In this document: positions 45,913 to 54,000 of the stretch, one piece after another | Layout: each line of letters opens with the position of its first letter | Position numbering within the stretch: position 1 is the first letter of the stretch | Source of the DNA: JBBTDV01 sp038042605 | GTDB lineage: Bacteria > Bdellovibrionota > UBA1018 | Assembly: GCA_964358645.1 (NCBI GenBank) | Contig: CAYHPW010000009.1 | Span: forward strand, 6,485 to 70,484 | Direction of reading: 5' to 3' | DNA: 64,000 nt | The notes under the pieces: generated by a model | Told to the model about the DNA's origin: nothing | Seen by the model: only the letters and a program-made list of their open reading frames with translations | Database searches by the model: none | Made by a program: the position numbers and the translations under genes

Positions 45913-46067
45913 ACATCATCGTGATTCTTCTGCCATTAGCGCTTTTGCTAGCTTTTACTTTCGTGGCCGCATTTGTTTGGGCAAGTCACCAAGGCCAATA
46001 CGACGACCTCGAAACCCCAGCCCACCGAATGCTGTTGGATGAAACAGCTGAAAGGAAAATAAAATGA
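45909..46067 (+). CDS. ccoS: cbb3 oxidase maturation protein CcoS
   Basis: A 52-residue single-span membrane protein needed for cofactor insertion into cbb3 oxidase. It starts MNIIVILLPLALLLAFTFV (membrane helix), followed by WASHQGQYDDLETPAHRMLLD, which is the CcoS signature (GQ-x-DDL-x-TPA-x-R). ATG 45909 overlaps the ccoI stop, and the TGA overlaps the ccoN start at 46064, so translation is coupled on both sides. Confidence 0.9.
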   Translation: MNIIVILLPLALLLAFTFVAAFVWASHQGQYDDLETPAHRMLLDETAERKIK

Positions 46068-48229
46068 ACGTTGAAGCAAACCAAATGGAGACTTTTACTT
46101 ACGACGACAACATCGTCAGGAAATTTGTAATCGCTACTATTGTGTGGGGCGTCGTCGGAATGCTCGTCGGGGTCATCATCGCTTTTGAACTAGCTTCATG
46201 GAAACTAAATCTTGGATTGCCATGGATCAGTTTTGGCCGCTTACGCCCATTGCATACAAATGCCGCGATTTTCGCTTTCGTTGGAAACGCGATCTTTGCT
46301 GGCGTCTACCACTCCTCACAGCGGCTTCTCAAAGCACGGCTTTTCTCAGACACTTTGAGCAACATCCATTTCTGGGGTTGGCAAGCGATTATTGTTTCAG
46401 CTGCGTTTACGCTTCCTTTGGGCCTGACTGTCGGAAAGGAATACGCGGAGCTTGAACTTCCAATCAAGATTGCAATAGCACTGATCTGGGTGGTATTTGC
46501 GGTCAATTTTTTTGGCACCATTTTTAAGCGACGCGAGCAGCATATTTATGTCGCGATTTGGTTTTACATCGCCACGATCGTGACCGTGGCATTGTTACAT
46601 ATCGTGAACTCGATCAACCTTCCGGTCTCGATGTTTAAAAGCTACCCTGTCTATGCGGGCGTACAGGATGCGCTAGTGCAATGGTGGTATGGCCACAATG
46701 CGGTGGCGTTTTTCCTGACCACCCCATTTTTAGGCTTGATGTATTATTACGTGCCAAAGATCATCAATCGCCCGATCTATAGCTACAGGCTTTCCATAGT
46801 TCACTTCTGGTCGTTGGTATTTATCTACATCTGGGCTGGCCCACACCACCTGCTTTATACCGCTTTGCCGGAATGGGCACAGACACTCGGAATGGTTTTC
46901 AGTGTGATGCTGATTGCGCCAAGCTGGGGCGGGATGATTAATGGTTTGCTCACGATTCGTCCGGTGTGGAGCCGTGTTCGCAGTGAGCCAGTCCTAAAAT
47001 TTATGGTCGCAGCGATTACTTTTTATGGCATGGCAACCTTTGAAGGTCCCATGATGGCCATCAAGTCTGTTAATCTTCTGGCCCACTACACCGATTGGAT
47101 TGTCGCCCATGTTCACGGTGGAACACTTGGCTGGAACGGTTTCTTGTCCGCTGCGATGCTTTACTATCTTGTTCCAAAACTATGGAACACGAAACTTTAT
47201 AGTGAAAAGCTAGCAAATATCCATTTCTGGGTGGGGTTCACCGGAATCATATTATACCTGGCTTCAATGTATACCTCTGGCATTACGCAGGGGCTCATGT
47301 GGCGAGCACTCGATGGCTCAGGCAAACTGGTTTATCCTGATTTTGTAGAGACGGCTGTCCAGATACTGCCACTTTACTGGATCCGTGGGTTGGGCGGGAT
47401 GCTTTATCTCACGGGATTTATTCTTCTAGCATATAATTTGTTTAAGACCATGGCTTTGGGGACAAGCCATTTTCAGCAAGAAGTGCATGCTGCTCCCGCT
47501 ATTTTCAACAAGGCTACTGATAACCCTTCTGGCCACGAAAGCCGTCACAGAAGGCTTGAAGGACTGCCTGCCGTATTCACAGTGCTTTCAGTTCTCGCTG
47601 TTTTGGTTGGCTCTATCTTAGAATTGGTCCCGACGCTCACTGCTCATGTTGTAGTGCCATCAAGCATGAAGCCTCGTCCCTACACACCGCTTGAGCTTGC
47701 GGGACGAGATCTGTATGTACGCGAAGGCTGTTATACTTGCCATTCACAACAGATCCGCCCAGTGGCCGCCGAATTGCTTCGTTATGGCAAGCCCTCGGCA
47801 ATAGAGGATGCAATGTATGACCATCCCTTTCAATGGGGTTCTAAACGAATCGGCCCGGATTTGGCTCGCGAGGGGGGGAAGTACCCTCATCTGTGGCATT
47901 TTCGCCATATGCTCGATCCCAGGGAAGTGACGCCAAAATCAATCATGCCAACCTATCAATGGTTGCTCACGGGGCGTACGGATTTTCAAATTCTTTCGCG
48001 CAAGCTCAGTGTTCTAAAAACGCTTGGCGTACCTTATTCTGACGACGACATTGCCAAAGCCGAAGAAAAAGCGCGCCTGCAGGCCGCGGCGATTGCCTCA
48101 GAACTAGAGAGCCAAGGTGCTCCAAAAGGAACTGAAGACAAGGAAATCGTCGCTCTGATCGCCTATCTTCAACGTCTGGGCAAAATCGTAGAAAGCGACC
48201 CTGCTGTTGAAGGGGGAGGCTCAAAATGA
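46064..48229 (+). CDS. ccoNO: cbb3-type cytochrome c oxidase subunits I and II fused (CcoNO)
   Basis: A 721-residue fusion. Residues 1-480 are CcoN, the catalytic membrane subunit with 12 or so helices and heme/copper histidines in the blocks LHTNAAIF, WWYGHNAVAFFL, WAGPHHLLYT and AHVHGGTLGWNG. After a linker, residues 505-721 are CcoO with one membrane helix and a c-type heme site CYTCH (Cys556, Cys559, His560) plus downstream Met ligands (for example KSIMPTYQWL). Most bacteria encode CcoN and CcoO separately; fusions are known in Bdellovibrio-like and some other groups. The stop overlaps the ccoQ start by four bases. Confidence 0.92.
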   Translation: MNVEANQMETFTYDDNIVRKFVIATIVWGVVGMLVGVIIAFELASWKLNLGLPWISFGRLRPLHTNAAIFAFVGNAIFAGVYHSSQRLLKARLFSDTLSNIHFWGWQAIIVSAAFTLPLGLTVGKEYAELELPIKIAIALIWVVFAVNFFGTIFKRREQHIYVAIWFYIATIVTVALLHIVNSINLPVSMFKSYPVYAGVQDALVQWWYGHNAVAFFLTTPFLGLMYYYVPKIINRPIYSYRLSIVHFWSLVFIYIWAGPHHLLYTALPEWAQTLGMVFSVMLIAPSWGGMINGLLTIRPVWSRVRSEPVLKFMVAAITFYGMATFEGPMMAIKSVNLLAHYTDWIVAHVHGGTLGWNGFLSAAMLYYLVPKLWNTKLYSEKLANIHFWVGFTGIILYLASMYTSGITQGLMWRALDGSGKLVYPDFVETAVQILPLYWIRGLGGMLYLTGFILLAYNLFKTMALGTSHFQQEVHAAPAIFNKATDNPSGHESRHRRLEGLPAVFTVLSVLAVLVGSILELVPTLTAHVVVPSSMKPRPYTPLELAGRDLYVREGCYTCHSQQIRPVAAELLRYGKPSAIEDAMYDHPFQWGSKRIGPDLAREGGKYPHLWHFRHMLDPREVTPKSIMPTYQWLLTGRTDFQILSRKLSVLKTLGVPYSDDDIAKAEEKARLQAAAIASELESQGAPKGTEDKEIVALIAYLQRLGKIVESDPAVEGGGSK

Positions 48230-48408
48230 GGGAAGTGTTGGCGAATAATCCGTACCGGTGGCTGAGCTGTATCGCGCTTATTATTTTCTTTTCGTTTTTC
48301 ACCGCATTGATCGTCCATTTATTTAGACGATCCAATCGGGCGCATTACAGCCGAATGGAGCATTTACCGCTTTTAGAGGAAGGGCCTCAAAATGAGCAAA
48401 AAAAATGA
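48226..48408 (+). CDS. ccoQ: cbb3 oxidase subunit CcoQ
   Basis: A 60-residue single-span protein in the CcoQ position between CcoNO and CcoP. The membrane helix is LSCIALIIFFSFFTALIVHLF, followed by a basic/acidic tail (RRSNRAHYSRMEHLPLLEEG). CcoQ stabilises the oxidase complex. It overlaps ccoNO by four bases and ccoP by 17 bases. The assignment rests on size, topology and order because the family is poorly conserved. Confidence 0.75.
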   Translation: MREVLANNPYRWLSCIALIIFFSFFTALIVHLFRRSNRAHYSRMEHLPLLEEGPQNEQKK

Positions 48409-48970
48409 AAATATAAAAAATAATCTTTTGAATTACAGTTATGACGGAATTCAGGAACTCGACAACAACCTTCCAAAATGGTGGCTGATCCTGTTTTCTG
48501 TAACCATCATTTTTGGAATCATTTATTTTTGCTATTACCAACTCTGGAGTGGCCCATCGCTTAAAGACGAGTATCGTGAGGAAATTGCCAAAATCGAGGC
48601 GCAAAAGATGGCCAACAATGGTGCGGGGAGCTTCCCCGACCTTGCGAAGGCAATAGCGGCCGAGAAAAGCGAAGACAGCATCAAGCAAGGGAAAGCGATT
48701 TTTGTCGCCCGTTGTCTTCCTTGTCATGGCGACAAAGGCCAGGGAATAATTGGCCCTAACCTGACTGATCATTTCTGGATTCATGGTAATGGAAAAATCG
48801 CGGACATTGTAAAAGTGATTCATGACGGAGTTCCAGAAAAAGGGATGCAGGCCTGGGGTTTGATTCTTCCAGAGAAAGATATCTATTTGCTGGGCGCGTT
48901 CGTGCGCTCGCTTCGAGGCACCAAGCCTGATGGAGCCAAGGCTCCTCAAGGCCAAGAATATCAGGAATAG
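48392..48970 (+). CDS. ccoP: cbb3 oxidase subunit CcoP with a single heme c domain
   Basis: A 192-residue subunit carrying electrons to the catalytic subunit. The N-terminal YDGIQELDNNLPKWWLILFSVTIIFGIIYF (the CcoP signature with the membrane helix) is followed by an extended linker and one cytochrome c domain with CLPCH (Cys108, Cys111, His112) and a later Met ligand in EKGMQAWG. Typical CcoP has about 300 residues and two heme c sites; the second domain is absent here, with a normal-looking end, so this is a mono-heme form. It overlaps ccoQ by 17 bases; ccoG follows 8 bp later. Confidence 0.9.
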   Translation: MSKKNENIKNNLLNYSYDGIQELDNNLPKWWLILFSVTIIFGIIYFCYYQLWSGPSLKDEYREEIAKIEAQKMANNGAGSFPDLAKAIAAEKSEDSIKQGKAIFVARCLPCHGDKGQGIIGPNLTDHFWIHGNGKIADIVKVIHDGVPEKGMQAWGLILPEKDIYLLGAFVRSLRGTKPDGAKAPQGQEYQE

Positions 48971-48978
48971 CCTAGCAA

Positions 48979-50346
48979 ATGGCCAACACCGAAAGGCTAG
49001 CAACAACGGATGCAAACGGAAATCGTGTTTACGTTTATACAGCCGACGTCAGGGGTAGGTTTCGCTCCATTAAAAACTGGGTGCATGGAATCCTGATTTT
49101 CATCTTGATTACACTTCCTTGGTTGAAAATATCTGGGCATCAGGCCTTGTTGTTGAATATCGTCGACCGGCGGTTTACTGTTTTTGGGGTCACTTTCTGG
49201 GCCCATGATGCGCCGATTCTGGTCTTGCTTTTTATCGGTGGGCTGTTCTCGCTTGCCCTGGTGACCGCCTTGTGGGGGCGCCTCTGGTGCGGTTGGGCGT
49301 GTCCACAAACTGTATTCATTGATAGTGTTTTTAGGCAAATTGAACGCTGGATTGAAGGTGATCATCTTGCGCGAAGGAGGCTTGATCAGTCCAAAATAAA
49401 TTTCAATGTGTTTTCAAAAAAACTCACGAAATGGTTTCTTTTTTCCGTTGTCTCGCTGATTGTCAGCCATAGCTTCATTGCTTATTTCGTAGGTACAGAT
49501 CATCTTCTCCAAATCATCTGGCATCCGCCATCGGAGAATCCGGTCAGTTTCGGTGCCATGGTGTTTATCTCGCTGGCGATGCTTTTTGATTTAGGCTGGT
49601 TTCGTGAGCAGTTTTGCACTCTCCTTTGTCCTTATGCTCGATTTCAGTCCATTCTAATGGATAAGCACTCGACCATCGTGGCTTACGACAGCAAACGCGC
49701 TGACTGTATTAATTGTTTTCGCTGTGTACAAGTCTGTCCCACTGGAATTGATATCCGACAAGGTACCCAACTCGAATGTGTTAGCTGTACTTCCTGTATT
49801 GATGTTTGCAATGAGGTGATGACCAGACTAGGCAGGCCCATTGGATTGATCCGTTACGATTCGGAAGAAGGACTTGCTGGTCGGCGGCGGATCAGGTTCT
49901 TACGTCCTCGCCCTCTTTTGTACGCTTTTGTGGCTTGTATTGCTTTTATGGGGCTTGCCTTTGCCTTGGTTACCCGTCAAGCGATTCATAGCTCATTTGT
50001 CCGGGCTATAGATACACCTTATCAAGAAATTAATGCAGCAGGCATCGAAACAAAAATCATGAATCACTTCAACCTTTCGGTGAGTAATCAAAGTATTAAA
50101 GATCTAGCCATCACCGTTCAACCAAAGGGAGTTACAGAAGTGACTGTTATTACGGCGCAGTCGCCACTTGTAGTCAAAGCCGGGGATCGGATGCGTACCG
50201 ATATTTTCGTTACTTTTCCTAAACGGTTCCTCAAAAATGGAAAAATGTTGCTCACCATGGAGACAGTTGAGATTACTCGACTTGCCCAGCCAGTACCAAA
50301 GGTACTGTCAACCCAGGAGGTCATGCTTGTCGGCCCATTTTTTTAA
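48979..50346 (+). CDS. ccoG: cbb3 oxidase accessory ferredoxin-like protein CcoG (RdxA/FixG)
   Basis: A 455-residue membrane protein with two [4Fe-4S] clusters, reported as a cupric reductase in copper delivery to cbb3 oxidase. Visible are four or five membrane helices, GRLWCGWACPQTVFIDSVF, LCPYARFQSIL, the ferredoxin motifs CINCFRCVQVCPTGIDIR and CVSCTSCIDVCNEVM, and a C-terminal periplasmic Ig-like domain. Motif order and length are standard. The next gene starts inside its last codons. A ccoH (fixH) gene, usual after ccoG, is not seen. Confidence 0.9.
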   Translation: MANTERLATTDANGNRVYVYTADVRGRFRSIKNWVHGILIFILITLPWLKISGHQALLLNIVDRRFTVFGVTFWAHDAPILVLLFIGGLFSLALVTALWGRLWCGWACPQTVFIDSVFRQIERWIEGDHLARRRLDQSKINFNVFSKKLTKWFLFSVVSLIVSHSFIAYFVGTDHLLQIIWHPPSENPVSFGAMVFISLAMLFDLGWFREQFCTLLCPYARFQSILMDKHSTIVAYDSKRADCINCFRCVQVCPTGIDIRQGTQLECVSCTSCIDVCNEVMTRLGRPIGLIRYDSEEGLAGRRRIRFLRPRPLLYAFVACIAFMGLAFALVTRQAIHSSFVRAIDTPYQEINAAGIETKIMNHFNLSVSNQSIKDLAITVQPKGVTEVTVITAQSPLVVKAGDRMRTDIFVTFPKRFLKNGKMLLTMETVEITRLAQPVPKVLSTQEVMLVGPFF

Positions 50347-51091
50347 TGAAGCAATCGCCGCAAAAGCCCTCGTTCCTATGACAGTGTTCATCGCTAGCGC
50401 GCTTGGGAGCATCCACTGCGCTTCTATGTGCGGACCCTTAGTGCTCGTTGTTGCAGACAACCGAAAAACCGCGGTGACCTATCATTTGGGACGACTTTTG
50501 GGATATTGCAGTCTCGGAGCTTTATTTGGATTTCTAGGCGATCGACTGCTTTCGATGAGTGCGTTTCATGCTCTGCCTTTCATAGGCACACTGCTTTTGG
50601 CCGCTGTTTTCGTAGCATTGGGTGTTCGCCAAATGCGGGGCCAGAAGCTTCATTTTAAATTTAATCTTCCCTCTTGTTTTAAAGCCCTATACGGACGTGC
50701 ATTACGAGGAATCTCGGATGGCCATTCACGATGCATCGCTAGCTTTTTGGTGGGGCTGCTTTCGGTTTTTCTTCCTTGTGGTTGGTTGTATACTTTTCTG
50801 CTGGCCGCTACTGGCACGCAAGATGCGCGTGCGGGGGCGGCGCTACTGGTTGCCTTTTGGGCAGGCACGCTGCCGGCTCTGCTTGTCGGTCCACTGCTTT
50901 TTCAGAGATTTGTCCGCCCATTCAAAACCCTGGTACCTCGTTTGTCTGGCGCTTTGCTGATTGGTGCCGGCCTACTCACTCTGGTGTTCAGAATTATTCC
51001 AACATTTTCCGCTCCGCCCCTGTCTACCAAAACATCGATCGATTCCAATAATTCATCAAAAGAGATACTTTGTCCGCTGCACAAACACTGA
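50327..51091 (+). CDS. SafE/TauE-type membrane protein, CcoH2-like copper transporter candidate
   Basis: A 254-residue membrane protein of about six helices in the sulfite-exporter/CcoH2-like family often encoded after ccoG. ALGSIHCASMCGPLVLV near the N-terminus is the characteristic G-x-x-HC-x-x-MCGP metal-binding motif, and a second one is FLPCGWLYTFLLAA. A role in copper supply to the oxidase is inferred. The start appears to be TTG 50327: AGGAGG lies six bases upstream and the frame overlaps ccoG by 20 bases. An ATG at 50378 is the alternative but has no ribosome-binding site. The C-terminal tail is Ser/Lys-rich with CPLHKH at the end, possibly a metal site. Confidence 0.75.
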   Translation: MSAHFFNEAIAAKALVPMTVFIASALGSIHCASMCGPLVLVVADNRKTAVTYHLGRLLGYCSLGALFGFLGDRLLSMSAFHALPFIGTLLLAAVFVALGVRQMRGQKLHFKFNLPSCFKALYGRALRGISDGHSRCIASFLVGLLSVFLPCGWLYTFLLAATGTQDARAGAALLVAFWAGTLPALLVGPLLFQRFVRPFKTLVPRLSGALLIGAGLLTLVFRIIPTFSAPPLSTKTSIDSNNSSKEILCPLHKH

Positions 51092-51183
51092 AATTATTGA
51101 TTTCCTGGTAAACTGAGGCCCCGTATGTCAGTAAAGATGTCGAGAAAGTGTTGGGCTTAAGGCTCTAAGAACCGTGGTTGTTT

Positions 51184-53049
51184 ATGACTAAAATTCGTAA
51201 TATTTGCATTATCGCCCATGTTGATCATGGCAAAACGACGCTGGTTGATCATCTTTTGAGACAAGCCGGAACCTTTAAAAGACACCAAGCGCTCGAAGAG
51301 CGAGTCATGGACTCCATGGACCTGGAGCGTGAGCGCGGAATCACAATCATGGCTAAGAACACTTCTATTCGCCTGGGCGAAATGAAAATAAACATCGTGG
51401 ATACGCCTGGGCATGCTGACTTTGGCGGCGAAGTAGAACGTATTATGGGCATGGTCGATGGCGCCATTTTACTGGTTGATGCCGCCGAGGGGCCACTTCC
51501 TCAAACCCGCTTTGTTCTTCAAAAGGCCTTGAATCAAGGCCTCAAGATTTTAGTCGTCATCAACAAAGTAGATCGTCCCGAGTGCTCCGACGGACTCAGG
51601 ATTCAGGAGGTCGTCAACCATACTTTCGACTTGTTCGTTGACCTTGGAGCCAATGAGGAACAATTGGATTTTCCAATCGTGTACGCTTGCGGCCGTGAAG
51701 GCTGGTGCACGACAAATTTTGACGAGATTATGGATCTTGTTGAAAGGACTAAACACGCAAGTCTTCAACCTCTTTTTGAACTAATTTTGAACTCTATACC
51801 AGCCCCACGGATCGTAGCCGGTTCTGAGTTTAAAATGCTGGTGTCCAACCTTTCATACTCCGACTATGTCGGTCGATTGGCGGTAGGACGTATCCTGTCA
51901 GGCTCCGCACGCAAAAATCAAAAACTCATCCGCCATGGTGTGGATCACCTCGATAGGCCCAAGACTGAGTTGTTTCAAGTTCAGCAAATCTATACCTTTG
52001 AAGGCTTGGAACAAGCGGAGGTTGCCGAAATCACCGCCGGTGACATAGCAGTGCTCGCTGGTAGTGAGGCTGTGGAAATCGGAGACACGCTTTCTAGTTT
52101 AGACAATCCAACTCCACTTCCTCGCATCTATGTCGAGCACCCGACATTAGGAATGACTTTTTCTGTTAACACCTCCCCGCTTTCTGGCAAAGAGGGTGAT
52201 GCTATTCAATCCCGCAAACTCCGCGAGCGGCTCATCAAGGAAGTTTGTCATAACGTCGCCTTGCGTTTTCAAGAAACCGCCCAGCCGGATCAATTCCGCA
52301 TTTTGGGTCGGGGCGAGCTTCAGTTTGCCGTGCTGATTGAACAAATGAGGCGCGAAGGTTTTGAGTTTATGGTGGGTAAACCGTTGGTTTTGTATCGAAA
52401 CGATGAGTCAGGCAATAAGCTCGAGCCTTTTGAGCGGGCCGTACTGGATCTTCCCGAAGTAAGCGCAAGCGAAGTCACTCAACTTTTTCTAAGCCGCAAG
52501 GGCATCATGACCAAGTTTGAAAATCGCCATTCGAGCCGGGTCAGACTGGAGTTTGAAATCCCAGCCAGAGGACTCCTCGGAATCCGCTCACGCTATCTCA
52601 CCCTGACCCGAGGAGCAGGACTTTTCAGCACTCAACTCCTGGGCTACCGCCCCCATAAGGGAGAAATTATTTATCGTCTTACCGGATCGCTGATCAGTGA
52701 TCGTTCTGGAGAAACCGTTGAATATGGCCTGCTCAATCTAGAGGACAGGGGTATCCTCTTTGTGGGGCCGGGAATACAAGTCTATGAGGGCATGATTATC
52801 GGCGAATGCAATAAAGAGAATGACCTCAACGTAAATCCTTGCAAGGAAAAGAAGCTTACCAATATCCGGGCTGCCCACGCAGAGTTTTTGGTGACCCTGG
52901 CAGGGATCCGGCAAATGTCACTTGAACAATGCATCGAGTGGATTGATGAAGACGAATGGATTGAGGTTACTCCCAAGTCCATCCGACTTCGCAAGAAGGT
53001 GCTCCACCAAAACCAGAGAAGCGTCAAACGTTCGGAACGAATCAATTAG
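51184..53049 (+). CDS. typA: ribosome-associated GTPase TypA/BipA
   Basis: A 621-residue translational GTPase related to EF-G, acting in ribosome assembly and stress or low-temperature growth. G1 is AHVDHGKTTL, the G2 Thr lies in RERGITIMAKN, G3 is DTPGHADF and G4 is NKVDRPEC. Domains II, III and V and the TypA C-terminal domain follow at normal length, with the C-terminal ECNKENDLNVNPCKEKKLTNIRA block typical of BipA. The start is ATG 51184; a TTG two codons earlier is less likely. It is a housekeeping gene placed between the oxidase operon and the second regulator/peptidase module. Confidence 0.93.
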   Translation: MTKIRNICIIAHVDHGKTTLVDHLLRQAGTFKRHQALEERVMDSMDLERERGITIMAKNTSIRLGEMKINIVDTPGHADFGGEVERIMGMVDGAILLVDAAEGPLPQTRFVLQKALNQGLKILVVINKVDRPECSDGLRIQEVVNHTFDLFVDLGANEEQLDFPIVYACGREGWCTTNFDEIMDLVERTKHASLQPLFELILNSIPAPRIVAGSEFKMLVSNLSYSDYVGRLAVGRILSGSARKNQKLIRHGVDHLDRPKTELFQVQQIYTFEGLEQAEVAEITAGDIAVLAGSEAVEIGDTLSSLDNPTPLPRIYVEHPTLGMTFSVNTSPLSGKEGDAIQSRKLRERLIKEVCHNVALRFQETAQPDQFRILGRGELQFAVLIEQMRREGFEFMVGKPLVLYRNDESGNKLEPFERAVLDLPEVSASEVTQLFLSRKGIMTKFENRHSSRVRLEFEIPARGLLGIRSRYLTLTRGAGLFSTQLLGYRPHKGEIIYRLTGSLISDRSGETVEYGLLNLEDRGILFVGPGIQVYEGMIIGECNKENDLNVNPCKEKKLTNIRAAHAEFLVTLAGIRQMSLEQCIEWIDEDEWIEVTPKSIRLRKKVLHQNQRSVKRSERIN

Positions 53050-53104
53050 AGCGCCCCAATTAGGCGTTTCCAGTGTGCATCAGCCCAAAAGGAGTGATTT
53101 GTAA

Positions 53105-53127
53105 TTTATAACACAATGTGTTATAAA
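53105..53127. promoter_or_regulatory. 23-bp perfect palindrome over the second TIGR02147 start codon
   Basis: TTTATAACACA (53105-53115), a central A, and TGTGTTATAAA (53117-53127) are perfectly complementary. The ATG at 53116 sits at the centre. It could be an operator for autoregulation, or an mRNA hairpin hiding the start codon. Confidence 0.6.
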
Positions 53128-54000
53128 GCGGTTGTGAAATTAGCACTCTTTGACCCATTTCAATTTGATGATCCTGTTACTTTCTTGCAAAGTTATTATG
53201 ATTATCGCTCAAATGCTGACCCTGCTTTTTCGATCCGATCTTGGGCGATCAAAGAAATGGGATTTCGCTCTCATTCCTTAATGGTGGCGATGCTAAAGGG
53301 AGTGAAGGAAATACAATTTCAACACATTCCAAAACTCATGAATGGTTTTCAGTTTTCTTCTCATGGAAAATTGTATTTCCAGACGCTTTGCCATTTAAAG
53401 GAAGCAAAAAAGAACGGTGGAAAAGAACAACTGAAAACTGCCAAGCTATGGCATCGTATGCATATTCATCGTGATTTGGAAGAGACCAAGCAGGTGAAGG
53501 ATTTTAGAACAATTGCATCACCTCTTCATATGACAATTCTGGCGATGACCTGGTATTCGGATTTTGAACTTTCAGCCGAGTACATTGTCAAGCGGATCCA
53601 AACAGGAGAAAATCATATCGATATTGATGCTGCCATAACAGACCTTTTAGAGGCGGGGCTTCTTAAGCACAGTCAAGAAGGTGGCTGGAATTCTACCTTT
53701 ACTTTTGTCAAAACAAAAGATGATGTTGCAGATAAGAGCGTGAAAGAGTTCCATCGAAGATCCCTTGACGATGCGGGACGCGCGATCTTTAAACAAACAC
53801 TAGATCAACGAGAGTTTCAAAGTCTGGTAGTTGCAGTAGATTCTGCGCTTATCAAAGATGCAAAGGAAGCCATCAGAAAATTTGTCAAAGACTTTTGTCA
53901 GACGTATGGGAATCCGAGGCAAGAAAAGTGCGATTCAGTTTACCAGTTAAACTTACAATTTTTTCAAAGAGCCACAGGTAAAAAAAATGAAAAGCATTAA
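53116..54000 (+). CDS. TIGR02147-family regulator (second copy)
   Basis: A 294-residue TIGR02147/DUF4423 protein, parallel to the one at 41930-42811. It has the N-terminal FDDPVTFLQSYYDYR and SIRSWAIKEMGFRSHSLMVAMLKG helix-turn-helix-like part, a central SPLHMTILAMTWYSDFELSAEYI and the C-terminal domain FQSLVVAVDSALIKDAKEAIRKFVKDF, ending VYQLNLQFFQ like the other copy. The start is either ATG 53116, at the centre of a perfect palindrome, or GTG 53131 just after it. AAAGGAG occurs 20 bases upstream of the ATG, too far for good initiation. The end overlaps the secreted HExxH gene by 14 bases. Confidence 0.8.
   Translation: MCYKAVVKLALFDPFQFDDPVTFLQSYYDYRSNADPAFSIRSWAIKEMGFRSHSLMVAMLKGVKEIQFQHIPKLMNGFQFSSHGKLYFQTLCHLKEAKKNGGKEQLKTAKLWHRMHIHRDLEETKQVKDFRTIASPLHMTILAMTWYSDFELSAEYIVKRIQTGENHIDIDAAITDLLEAGLLKHSQEGGWNSTFTFVKTKDDVADKSVKEFHRRSLDDAGRAIFKQTLDQREFQSLVVAVDSALIKDAKEAIRKFVKDFCQTYGNPRQEKCDSVYQLNLQFFQRATGKKNEKH

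Noticed and set aside
48392..48970. Second heme c site in CcoP
   Set aside because: Only one CxxCH (residues 108-112) exists, and the following gene begins 8 bp after the stop, with no remaining coding space.
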